From Streptomyces sp. Ru71 (GTDB lineage Bacteria; Actinomycetota; Actinomycetes; Streptomycetales; Streptomycetaceae): a DNA stretch of 64,000 bases. Location: NCBI RefSeq assembly GCF_002920535.1, contig NZ_PQSS01000022.1, positions 41,845 to 105,844 of the forward strand, written 5' to 3'. The translations under genes were made by a program, and so were the position numbers. This document shows positions 51,899 to 59,578 of the stretch, piece after piece (position 1 is the stretch's first letter; the number at the start of each line of letters is the position of its first letter). Below the pieces are notes generated by a model, which saw only the letters and a program-made list of their open reading frames with translations, made no database searches and was not told the origin of the DNA.

Positions 51899-53725
51899 AT
51901 GACCACACAGACCACCGCACCCGAAACCCCCAGCACCCCCACCGCCGGAACCCCGGCCGGCCTCATCGGCATCCCCGCCACCCTCGGCCGCGCCCTCGCC
52001 ACCGCCGGCGCCGCCCTCACCATCGCCTCCACCTTCCTCGCCTGGACCTGGACCACAGACTTCCCCGGCGACCTCACCGTCTACGGCTACCCCGGCGGCC
52101 TGCAGGTCCTCGTCCTCATCGGCGCCATCCTCACCACCGTCCTCGCCGTCGCCTCCTACGACCTCAAGTACCTGCGCTGGCTCGTCCCCGCCGGCGCCGA
52201 CGCCGCCCTGAAGTTCGCGGCCCTCGCCACCTTCGCCACCGCCTGGTACACCGTCATCGCCATCAGCGTCGAACTCGGCGGCGTCGTCAACCTCGAACCC
52301 GGCGGCTACATCGTCGCCGCCACCAGCCTCGTCGCCCTCATCGGCGCCCTCGCGCTGCCCTTCCAGCGGCCCGAACCCGACCCCATCGACCCCGACGACA
52401 ACAGCTGGGAACACTTCAAGAACCGCGCCGCACACGGCCGGGCCACCCTCAAGGCCGCCTTCACCGGAGGCACCGCCCGCCCCGCACCCAAACTCCCCGC
52501 CTACGCCGAGATCCTCGTCATCGTCGCCGTCCTCGCCGTCGCCCTCATCGTCTTCACCTACGGCATCGGCACCGAATACGACGAACTCTTCATCGGCTTC
52601 CTCATCACCGCAGGCTTCGGCTTCGCCGCCCTCGCCAAGGCCGGCCTCGTCGCCCACGCCTCCCAGATCACCGCACGACACCAGAACATCACCATGTGCG
52701 GCGCCTTCGTCACCGCCGCCCTCTTCCCCTTCACCCAGACCGACGACCAGTACGCGACCCTCGGCGTCTACATCCTCATCTTCGCCACCGTCGCCCTCGG
52801 CCTGAACATCGTCGTCGGCCTCGCCGGACTCCTCGACCTCGGCTACGTCGCCTTCCTCGGCGTCGGCGCCTACGCCGCGGCCCTCGTCTCCGGCTCCCCC
52901 AGCTCCCCCTTCGACGTCCACTTCCCCTTCTGGGCAGCCGTCCTCGTCGGCGCCGCCGCCTCCCTCGTGTTCGGCGTCCTCATCGGCGCCCCCACCCTGC
53001 GACTGCGCGGCGACTACCTCGCCATCGTCACCCTCGGCTTCGGAGAGATCTTCCGCATCACCGTCAACAACCTCGACGGAACCTCCGGACCCGACGTCAC
53101 CAACGGCTCCAACGGCATCTCCTCCATCCCCAACCTGAACATCCTCGGCTGGGACCTCGGCGCCGAACACACCATCGCCGGCTTCACCATCGGCCGCTTC
53201 GCCAACTACTTCCTGCTGATGCTGGTCATCACGGCCATCGTCGTCCTCGTCTTCCGACGCAGCGGCGACTCCCGCATCGGCCGCGCCTGGGTCGCCATCC
53301 GCGAAGACGAGACCGCCGCCCTCGCCATGGGCATCAACGGCTTCCGCGTCAAACTCATCGCCTTCGCCGTCGGCGCCTCCCTCGCCGGCCTCGCCGGCAC
53401 CGTCCAGGCCCACGTCACCTACACCGTCACCCCCGAGCAGTACCAGTTCGCCGGACCCATCCCGCCCAACAGCGCCTTCCTGCTCGCCGCAGTCGTCCTC
53501 GGCGGCATGGGCACCATCGGCGGCCCCCTCATCGGCGCCTCCCTGCTCTACCTCATCCCCAACAAGCTGCAGTTCCTCGGCGACTACCAGCTCTTCGCCT
53601 TCGGCGTCGCGCTCATCCTGCTGATGCGCTTCCGCCCCGAGGGCCTGGTCGCCAACCGGCGCCGCCAGCTCGAATTCCACGAAGAGGCCGAAGCGCCCAC
53701 AGTCCTCAGCAAGACAGGGGCCTGA
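51899..53725 (+). CDS. livM: Branched-chain amino acid ABC transporter permease LivM, extended N-terminus
   Basis: A 608-residue permease. The C-terminal half (from about residue 280) is the usual LivM fold with LGLNIVVGLAGLLDLGYVAF, GAPTLRLRGDYLAIVTLGFG and GFRVKLIAFAVGASLAGLAG. The N-terminal about 250 residues add roughly four extra membrane helices and a hydrophilic loop with PDPIDPDDNSWEHFKNR; this extension is common in streptomycete LivM. The ATG at 51899 was chosen; an in-frame GTG at 51890 overlaps the livH stop (GTGA) and may be the coupled start. Substrate: leucine, isoleucine, valine. Confidence 0.93.
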   Translation: MTTQTTAPETPSTPTAGTPAGLIGIPATLGRALATAGAALTIASTFLAWTWTTDFPGDLTVYGYPGGLQVLVLIGAILTTVLAVASYDLKYLRWLVPAGADAALKFAALATFATAWYTVIAISVELGGVVNLEPGGYIVAATSLVALIGALALPFQRPEPDPIDPDDNSWEHFKNRAAHGRATLKAAFTGGTARPAPKLPAYAEILVIVAVLAVALIVFTYGIGTEYDELFIGFLITAGFGFAALAKAGLVAHASQITARHQNITMCGAFVTAALFPFTQTDDQYATLGVYILIFATVALGLNIVVGLAGLLDLGYVAFLGVGAYAAALVSGSPSSPFDVHFPFWAAVLVGAAASLVFGVLIGAPTLRLRGDYLAIVTLGFGEIFRITVNNLDGTSGPDVTNGSNGISSIPNLNILGWDLGAEHTIAGFTIGRFANYFLLMLVITAIVVLVFRRSGDSRIGRAWVAIREDETAALAMGINGFRVKLIAFAVGASLAGLAGTVQAHVTYTVTPEQYQFAGPIPPNSAFLLAAVVLGGMGTIGGPLIGASLLYLIPNKLQFLGDYQLFAFGVALILLMRFRPEGLVANRRRQLEFHEEAEAPTVLSKTGA

Positions 53726-53731
53726 CCGAAG

Positions 53732-54628
53732 ATGACGACCCAGACCATCACCAGCGGCGACACCGTCCTCGACGCACGCGGCGTCACCATGCGCTTCGGC
53801 GGCCTCACCGCCGTCCGCGGCGTCGACCTCACCGTCAACAGCGGCGAGATCGTCGGACTCATCGGCCCCAACGGCGCCGGAAAAACCACCTTCTTCAACT
53901 GCCTCACCGGCCTGTACGTCCCCACCGAAGGCGAAGTCCGCTACAAGGGCAACGTCCTGCCGCCCAAATCCTTCAAGGTCACCGCGGCCGGCATCGCCCG
54001 CACCTTCCAGAACATCCGCCTGTTCGCCAACATGACGGTCCTGGAAAACGTCCTCGTCGGACGCCACACCAGGACAAAAGAGGGCTTCTGGTCCGCCGTC
54101 CTGCGCGGCCCCGGCTTCCACAAAGCCGAGAAGGCCTCCCGCGAACGCGCCATGGAGCTCCTGGAGTTCGTCGGCCTCGCGAACAAGGCCGACCACCTCG
54201 CCCGCAACCTCCCCTACGGCGAACAGCGCAAGCTCGAAATCGCCCGCGCCCTCGCCAGCGAACCCGGCCTGCTCCTCCTCGACGAGCCCACCGCCGGCAT
54301 GAACCCGCAGGAGACCCGGACCACCGAAGAACTCGTCTTCGCCATCCGCGACCAGGGCATCGCCGTCCTCGTCATCGAGCACGACATGCGGTTCATCTTC
54401 AACCTCTGCGACCGCGTCGCCGTCCTCGTCCAAGGCGAAAAACTCATCGAAGGCGACAGCGCCACCGTCCAGGGCGACGAACGCGTCATCGCCGCCTACC
54501 TCGGCGAACCCTTCGAAGGCGACCCCGGCGAAGCAGAAGCCGCCGAGGTCGAAGCCGCCGAAGCACAGGCCGGCGAAGCACAGGCCGTGCAGGAAGACGC
54601 CGCGCCCGGCAAGGAGAACGACCGATGA
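53732..54628 (+). CDS. livG: Branched-chain amino acid ABC transporter ATP-binding protein LivG
   Basis: A 298-residue ATPase. Walker A GPNGAGKTTFFNCLTGLYVP, signature LPYGEQRKLEIARALASEPG (LSGGQ replaced by PYGEQ as in the LivG family), Walker B LLLLDEPTAGMNPQE and H-loop VIEHDMR. The C-terminal 35 residues are a low-complexity Glu/Ala tail (AEAAEVEAAEAQAGEAQAVQ) absent from the classical protein. The stop overlaps livF as ATGA, so the genes are coupled. Confidence 0.96.
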   Translation: MTTQTITSGDTVLDARGVTMRFGGLTAVRGVDLTVNSGEIVGLIGPNGAGKTTFFNCLTGLYVPTEGEVRYKGNVLPPKSFKVTAAGIARTFQNIRLFANMTVLENVLVGRHTRTKEGFWSAVLRGPGFHKAEKASRERAMELLEFVGLANKADHLARNLPYGEQRKLEIARALASEPGLLLLDEPTAGMNPQETRTTEELVFAIRDQGIAVLVIEHDMRFIFNLCDRVAVLVQGEKLIEGDSATVQGDERVIAAYLGEPFEGDPGEAEAAEVEAAEAQAGEAQAVQEDAAPGKENDR

Positions 54629-55341
54629 CCACCCTGCTCGAAGTCGAAGACCTCCGCGTCGCCTACGGCAAGATCGAAGCCGTCAAGGGCATCTCGTTCA
54701 AGGTCGAAGCAGGCGAAGTCGTCACCCTCATCGGCACCAACGGCGCCGGCAAGACGACCACCCTGCGCACCCTCTCCGGCCTCCTCAAGCCCGTCGGCGG
54801 CCAGATCAAATTCAACGGCAAGTCGCTCAAGAAGGTCCCCGCCCACCAGATCGTCTCCCTCGGGCTCGCCCACTCCCCCGAAGGGCGGCACATCTTCCCG
54901 CGCATGACCATCGAGGACAACCTCCGCCTCGGTGCCTTCCTGCGCAGCGACCGACCCGGCATCGAAAAAGACATCCAGCGCGCCTACGACCTCTTCCCCA
55001 TCCTCGGCGAAAGGCGCAAGCAGGCCGCCGGCACCCTCTCCGGCGGCGAGCAGCAGATGCTCGCCATGGGGCGGGCACTGATGTCCCAGCCCAAACTGCT
55101 CATGCTGGACGAGCCCTCCATGGGCCTCTCCCCCATCATGATGCAGAAGATCATGGCCACCATCGCCGAGCTGAAGTCCCAGGGCACCACCATCCTGCTC
55201 GTCGAGCAGAACGCCCAGGCGGCACTCTCCCTCGCCGACCACGGCCACGTCATGGAAATCGGCAAGATCGTCCTGTCCGGCACCGGACGCGACCTCCTCC
55301 ACGACGAGTCCGTCCGCAAGGCCTACCTCGGCGAGGACTGA
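54625..55341 (+). CDS. livF: Branched-chain amino acid ABC transporter ATP-binding protein LivF
   Basis: A 238-residue ATPase, the second nucleotide-binding subunit. Walker A GTNGAGKTTTLRTLSGLLKP, LivF signature LSGGEQQMLAMGRALMSQPK, Walker B LLMLDEPSMGLSP and H-loop LVEQNAQ. It starts by ATGA overlap with livG. It is the last gene of the operon and is followed by a bidirectional terminator. Confidence 0.96.
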   Translation: MTTLLEVEDLRVAYGKIEAVKGISFKVEAGEVVTLIGTNGAGKTTTLRTLSGLLKPVGGQIKFNGKSLKKVPAHQIVSLGLAHSPEGRHIFPRMTIEDNLRLGAFLRSDRPGIEKDIQRAYDLFPILGERRKQAAGTLSGGEQQMLAMGRALMSQPKLLMLDEPSMGLSPIMMQKIMATIAELKSQGTTILLVEQNAQAALSLADHGHVMEIGKIVLSGTGRDLLHDESVRKAYLGED

Positions 55342-55357
55342 GGTCACGGACACAGCT

Positions 55358-55393
55358 GAGGCCCGCGCCCCCTTTCCAGGGGACGCGGGCCTC
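55358..55393. terminator. Bidirectional terminator, livF / ANTAR gene
   Basis: GAGGCCCGCG and CGCGGGCCTC pair over 10 bp, then after one mismatch CCCC/GGGG continues to a small loop. It lies between the convergent livF and ANTAR regulator genes and can serve both. Confidence 0.8.
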
Positions 55394-55407
55394 AAGCGCG
55401 CTCGGGC

Positions 55408-56061
55408 TCAGCCCTTCGCGGCCTTCTTCTCCTCGGCGTCCTGAATGACCGCCTCCGCGACCTGCTGCATCGACATACGGCGGTCCATCGACGTCTTCTG
55501 GATCCACCGGAACGCCGCCGGCTCCGTCAGCCCGTACTCCGTCTGGAGAATCGACTTCGCCCGGTCCACCAGCTTGCGCGTCTCCAGACGCAGCGTGAGG
55601 TCAGCGACCTCCTTCTCCAGCGTCTTCAGCTCCGTGAAACGCGAGACGGCCATCTCGATCGCCGGGACGACGTCACTCTTGGAGAACGGCTTCACCAGGT
55701 ACGCCATCGCACCGGCGTCCCTCGCCCGCTCCACCAGGTCACGCTGCGAGAACGCGGTCAGCATCAGCACCGGGGCGATGCGCTCCTCGGCGATCTTCTC
55801 CGCCGCCGAGATGCCGTCGAGCTTCGGCATCTTCACGTCCAGGATCACGAGGTCCGGCTTGTGCTCGCGGGCGAGCTCGATCGCCTGCTCGCCGTCACCG
55901 GCCTCGCCGACGACGGAGTAGCCCTCCTCCTCCAGCATCTCTTTGAGGTCCAGCCGGATCAGGGCCTCGTCCTCGGCGATGACGACACGGGTCGTGAGCG
56001 GAGGCACGTGCGACTTGTCGTCGTCGGTCACGTCAGCGGGCTGGGGCGACTCGGCGGTCAC
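55408..56061 (-). CDS. ANTAR-domain response regulator
   Basis: A 217-residue regulator. The receiver domain (about residues 25-140) has VVIAEDEALIRLDLKEMLEE and the phosphorylatable Asp in LVILDVKMPKLDG, with the conserved Lys in YLVKPFSKSD. The C-terminal ANTAR domain (about 150-205: LRLETRKLVDRAKSILQTEY, FRWIQKTSMDRRMSMQQVAE) binds paired RNA hairpins to act as an antiterminator. It matches PdtaR of mycobacteria and is in the same place (beside polA/pyk). The GTG at 56061 follows AGGAG. The kinase is not encoded nearby. Confidence 0.95.
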   Translation of the reverse strand: MTAESPQPADVTDDDKSHVPPLTTRVVIAEDEALIRLDLKEMLEEEGYSVVGEAGDGEQAIELAREHKPDLVILDVKMPKLDGISAAEKIAEERIAPVLMLTAFSQRDLVERARDAGAMAYLVKPFSKSDVVPAIEMAVSRFTELKTLEKEVADLTLRLETRKLVDRAKSILQTEYGLTEPAAFRWIQKTSMDRRMSMQQVAEAVIQDAEEKKAAKG

Positions 56062-56096
56062 GGGGGCGCTCCTTGTTCCGGGGCAGGCAGGTACTG

Positions 56097-56127
56097 CTGA
56101 CAAGAGCCTACCTAGCTGCGGTAAGGT
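56097..56127 (+). promoter_or_regulatory. Possible promoter for the tRNA
   Basis: CTGACA (56097-56102), 19 nt, TAAGGT (56122-56127). The spacing is 1-2 nt long. It lies about 42 nt before the tRNA and overlaps the leader of the divergent ANTAR gene. Weak evidence. Confidence 0.35.
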
Positions 56128-56168
56128 GGGTGCACGGCGGGTGACCGTCGACCTTGCTTTCAAAGGGA

Positions 56169-56241
56169 GCCCCGGTAGCCCAGCGGTAGAGGCAATGGTC
56201 TCAAACACCATCCAGCGTCGGTTCGAATCCGACCCGGGGTA
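56169..56241 (+). tRNA. Class I tRNA with anticodon CAA (nominally tRNA-Leu)
   Basis: A complete cloverleaf of 73 nt: acceptor GCCCCGG/CCGGGGT (with G1-U72), D arm GCCC/GGC, anticodon stem ATGGT/ACCAT with loop CTCAAAC (anticodon CAA at 56202-56204), variable loop CCAGC (5 nt), T arm GTCGG-TTCGAAT-CCGAC, discriminator A. CCA is not encoded. The anticodon pairs with UUG, so automatic annotation would be tRNA-Leu, but bacterial tRNA-Leu is class II with a long variable arm, which this lacks. The D stem has a C13-A22 mismatch. A terminator follows at 56273. Confidence 0.85.
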
Positions 56242-56272
56242 CTTTTCCTTCGTTCTGAAGGTTAACGACATT

Positions 56273-56309
56273 AGCGGAGGATCACGTTCGCGTGATCTTC
56301 CGCTTTTTG
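56273..56309 (+). terminator. Rho-independent terminator with TTCG loop
   Basis: AGCGGAGGATCACG, loop TTCG, CGTGATCTTCCGCT (14 bp with one G-U), then TTTTT. A textbook intrinsic terminator, which is uncommon in Streptomyces. It ends the tRNA transcript 32 nt after the tRNA. Confidence 0.9.
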
Positions 56310-56355
56310 CTGCACGCTCCATAGCCCAGTCGCGCACAGTGTTCACACGTACGAC

Positions 56356-57114
56356 ATGGGCACGCGCAAGCGAGCACTGGCCCTGGTGGCCCAGGGGCGC
56401 AGCCTCAACTCGTTCAGTAAAGAAATGGGCATCTCTCGTCACGCGATCACACAGTGGCTAACCCGAATCGAACCTCTTCGGCGCACGCCGCCTTGCATCC
56501 GTTGCCAGGACGCGCCAGCCACCCCGGTAGACGAAGCCTCGTATGCCTGCTTACTGGGGCTCTATTTGGGTGATGGCTACATCATCTCCAAGCCGCGCCA
56601 GCACTATCTGATGACTACATGCTCTGCCTCGTGGCCAGGGCTGGTTGACGCAGCCGAGAATGCGTTACGCCGCGTAATGCCCGATCCCAGCATCAGCAGA
56701 CTGGCCCGCGCCGGCTGCGTCGACGTGAAGTCCTACAGCAGCCACTGGCCCTGCCTCTTCCCCCAGCACGGACCCGGCAGGAAGCATGAGCGCGAGATCG
56801 CTCTTGAGCCCTGGCAGCAAGCCATCGTCGACGCTCACCCCTGGGACTTCGTCCGGGGCCTCATCCACTCCGACGGGTGTCGGATCACCAACTGGACGAC
56901 CCGGATCGTCGGCGGGGAGCGCAAGCGGTACGAATACCCGCGCTACTTCTTCACCGACAAGTCCGACGACATCAGGCAGCTCTACACCGACACCCTCGAC
57001 AGGCTCGGCGTCGAGTGGACCCACTGCACCCGGCAAGGCGCGGCCTACAACATCTCCGTTGCAAGGAACGCCTCCGTCGCGCTCCTCGACGCCCACGTCG
57101 GTCCCAAGCACTGA
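56356..57114 (+). CDS. LAGLIDADG homing endonuclease-like protein with N-terminal HTH
   Basis: A 252-residue protein. Residues 1-40 form a helix-turn-helix (SLNSFSKEMGISRHAITQWL). Two LAGLIDADG-type motifs follow: CLLGLYLGDGYI (about residue 65) and DFVRGLIHSDGCR (about residue 164), each with the catalytic acidic residue, so it looks like an intact single-chain homing endonuclease or a maturase-derived regulator. Two TTA leucine codons (56551 and 56665) make translation dependent on the bldA tRNA. Rare codons (TTA, TTG, CTA, AGA) and T/A third positions are concentrated in the first half, while the second half is GC-rich. No clear SD. It follows the tRNA terminator and is convergent with pyk, 4 nt between the stops. 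Confidence 0.83.
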   Translation: MGTRKRALALVAQGRSLNSFSKEMGISRHAITQWLTRIEPLRRTPPCIRCQDAPATPVDEASYACLLGLYLGDGYIISKPRQHYLMTTCSASWPGLVDAAENALRRVMPDPSISRLARAGCVDVKSYSSHWPCLFPQHGPGRKHEREIALEPWQQAIVDAHPWDFVRGLIHSDGCRITNWTTRIVGGERKRYEYPRYFFTDKSDDIRQLYTDTLDRLGVEWTHCTRQGAAYNISVARNASVALLDAHVGPKH

Positions 57115-57118
57115 CCGC

Positions 57119-58555
57119 CTACTTCGGGCTGTCGTCCTCCCCGATGTGGTGGACCCGGACCAGGTTGGTCGAGCCCGAGACGCCGGGCGGGGAGCCGGCC
57201 GTGATGACCACCACGTCGCCCTTCTCGCAGCGGCCGTACTTCAGCAGCAGTTCGTCCACCTGGTCGACCATCGCGTCCGTGGAGTCGACGTGGGGGCCGA
57301 GGAACGTCTCTACGCCCCACGAGAGGCTGAGCTGGGAGCGGGTCGCCGGGTCCGGGGTGAAGGCCAGGACCGGGATGGGTGAGCGGTAGCGGGAGAGGCG
57401 ACGCGCCGTGTCGCCCGATTGCGTGAACGCGACGAGGAACTTCGCGCCGAGGAAGTCGCCCATCTCGGCCGCCGCTCGGGCGACCGCGCCGCCCTGGGTG
57501 CGGGGCTTGTTGCGGTCGGTGAGCGGCGGGAGGCCCTTGGCCAGCATGTCCTCCTCCGCCGCGGCGACGATCTTGGCCATGGTCCGGACCGTCTCGATGG
57601 CGTGTTTGCCGACGCTGGTCTCGCCGGAGAGCATGACCGCGTCCGTGCCGTCGATGACGGCGTTGGCGACGTCGCTGGCCTCGGCACGGGTGGGGCGGGA
57701 GTTCTCGATCATGGAGTCGAGCATCTGTGTCGCGACGATGACCGGCTTGGCGTTGCGCTTGGCGAGTTTGATCGCGCGCTTCTGGACGATGGGGACCTGT
57801 TCGAGGGGCATTTCGACGCCGAGGTCGCCGCGGGCGACCATGATGCCGTCGAAGGCGGCGACGATGTCGTCGATGGATTCGACTGCCTGGGGTTTTTCGA
57901 CCTTGGCGATCACGGGCAGGCGGCGGCCTTCTTCGTCCATGATGCGGTGGACGTCGAGGATGTCCCTGCCGGAGCGGACGAAGGACAGGGCGATGACGTC
58001 GAAGCCGGTGCGCAGGGCCCAGCGGAGGTCGTCTTCGTCCTTTTTGGAGAGGGCGGGGACGGAGACGGCGACGCCGGGGAGGTTGAGGCCTTTGTGGTCG
58101 GAGACCATGCCGCCTTCGAGTACGCGGGTGTGGACGCGGGGGCCGTCCACCTCGGTGACCTCCAAGCAGACTTTGCCGTCGTCGACGAGGATGCGTTCGC
58201 CGGGGGTGACGTCGTCGGCGAGGCCGCTGTAGGTGGTGCCGCACTGGTCGTGGTTGCCTTCGGCGCCGTCTTCGACGGTGATGGTGAAGGTGTCGCCGCG
58301 TTCAAGGAGTACGGGTCCTTCGGTGAAGCGGCCGAGGCGGATCTTCGGGCCCTGAAGGTCGGCGAGGATGCCGACGCTGCGGCCGGTTTCGTCGGCGGCC
58401 TTGCGGACGTGGTGGTAGCGCTCCTCGTGTTCGGCGTGGCCGCCGTGGCTGAGGTTGAAGCGGGCGACGTCCATTCCGGCGTCGACCAGGGCTTTGATCT
58501 GGTCGTATGTGTCGGTGGCGGGGCCCAGGGTGCAGACGATCTTTGCTCGGCGCAT
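57119..58555 (-). CDS. pyk: Pyruvate kinase
   Basis: A 478-residue glycolytic enzyme making pyruvate and ATP from phosphoenolpyruvate and ADP. Motifs: MRRAKIVCTLGPATDTYDQI at the start, the catalytic Lys in IAKVEKPQAVESIDDIV, metal-binding MVARGDLGVEMPLEQVP, and VMLSGETSVGKHAIETVRTM for the regulatory and domain-A end. Normal length. The ATG 58555 has only weak SD. The upstream region contains a TTGTTG-N17-AATTCT arrangement as a possible promoter, uncertain. It is convergent with the endonuclease-like gene. Confidence 0.96.
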   Translation of the reverse strand: MRRAKIVCTLGPATDTYDQIKALVDAGMDVARFNLSHGGHAEHEERYHHVRKAADETGRSVGILADLQGPKIRLGRFTEGPVLLERGDTFTITVEDGAEGNHDQCGTTYSGLADDVTPGERILVDDGKVCLEVTEVDGPRVHTRVLEGGMVSDHKGLNLPGVAVSVPALSKKDEDDLRWALRTGFDVIALSFVRSGRDILDVHRIMDEEGRRLPVIAKVEKPQAVESIDDIVAAFDGIMVARGDLGVEMPLEQVPIVQKRAIKLAKRNAKPVIVATQMLDSMIENSRPTRAEASDVANAVIDGTDAVMLSGETSVGKHAIETVRTMAKIVAAAEEDMLAKGLPPLTDRNKPRTQGGAVARAAAEMGDFLGAKFLVAFTQSGDTARRLSRYRSPIPVLAFTPDPATRSQLSLSWGVETFLGPHVDSTDAMVDQVDELLLKYGRCEKGDVVVITAGSPPGVSGSTNLVRVHHIGEDDSPK

Positions 58556-58725
58556 GGTTCGAGCCTATGACTTACCGGCGGGTAGAGAATTGGTGGGGCG
58601 TGACTACTCAACAACCTTTGGGTGAAGCGCTATTGACAAGTGTTGAATTGTGCGCCGGGCCGCTCTGATGAGCATTTCGGTGTCGTTCTTTCGGGTTACC
58701 CCGGTCGCTTTTTCGAATACCGGAA

Positions 58726-59439
58726 TCAGAGGCGGGGCGGGACCATCGTGAAGCGTGCGTTGATCTGGGCGCGGACGTGCTGGCGCTGGGGTTCGAGGTC
58801 GAGTGGTGGGGCGGCGGCGCCGGGTTCGGCGGGGCCGGCGTAGGCCATGGAGCGGGCGCGGCCGGGTGCCGGGGGGTAGGGCGGTGTGGGGCTTTCGGCG
58901 CCGATGTCGGCGAGTTCGACGAGGGCGGCGAGGGTGGTGCCGAGTGCGTCGGCGTATTCGCGGGCGCGCTGGACGGCGGCTTGGACGGCTTGCCGGCGTG
59001 CGGTGCGGTGGGTGGGCGAGTCGGGGCGCAGGGACCACCAGGGGCCGTCGACGCGGGTGAGGTCCAAGTCGGCCAGTCGGGTGGTGAGTTCGCCCAGTGC
59101 GGTGAAGTCGGTGAGTTCGGCGGTGAGGTGGATGGCGCCGTGGTAGGTGCGGACGCGTTCGCCGCGGCCTTTGTGGTCGAGTTGGGGGGTGAGGGTGAGG
59201 GCGCCGGTTTCGAGGTGTTCGACGGCGTCGCCGTAGGACTTGACGAGGTCGAGGACGGTGGTGTTGCGGCGGGTGAGGTCGTCGAGGGTGGTGCGGCGGT
59301 CTTTGCCGCGGGCGGTGACGGTGATGCCGATGCGGGCGATTTCGGGGTCGACTTCGAGGTGGGCTTCGCCGCGGACGGCGATTCGGGGTGCGTCGGGGGT
59401 GCCGTAGGGGAGGGCGGTGGGTTCCGGAGGGGGCGTCAT
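58726..59439 (-). CDS. SIMPL (DUF541) domain protein
   Basis: A 237-residue protein of the SIMPL family: RIAVRGEAHLEVDPEIARIG at the start, TTVLDLVKSYGDAVEHLETG and RARSMAYAGPAEPGA. It lacks a clear signal peptide, unlike many members. The fold assembles into oligomers at the cell envelope in Gram-negatives; here the role is unknown. The ATG 59439 precedes a short Pro-rich leader (MTPPPEPTALPYGTPDAPRI). It is divergent from the metallophosphatase gene, 139 nt apart. Confidence 0.85.
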   Translation of the reverse strand: MTPPPEPTALPYGTPDAPRIAVRGEAHLEVDPEIARIGITVTARGKDRRTTLDDLTRRNTTVLDLVKSYGDAVEHLETGALTLTPQLDHKGRGERVRTYHGAIHLTAELTDFTALGELTTRLADLDLTRVDGPWWSLRPDSPTHRTARRQAVQAAVQRAREYADALGTTLAALVELADIGAESPTPPYPPAPGRARSMAYAGPAEPGAAAPPLDLEPQRQHVRAQINARFTMVPPRL

Positions 59440-59578
59440 ATGGTCACTGTCGCAGGTGTGGTCACCAGATCGAAACCTTCGGGGCCTGTTGTGGTCCGTC
59501 ATGTGCGGGTCAGAATCTACGCGCGTTACCCGAGCGCGTCGTCTACGCGCGTCGTTTTCCCGTGAGGAGAGGCAGACC

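Noticed and set aside
51755..54433. 892-codon minus-strand frame rich in Glu, Asp and Gly opposite livM and livG
   Set aside because: It is antisense to strong livM and livG genes and consists of low-complexity acidic sequence without motifs.
56169..56241. Class II tRNA-Leu fold for the CAA tRNA
   Set aside because: The anticodon stem is followed by only five bases before the T arm, so no long variable arm can be formed.
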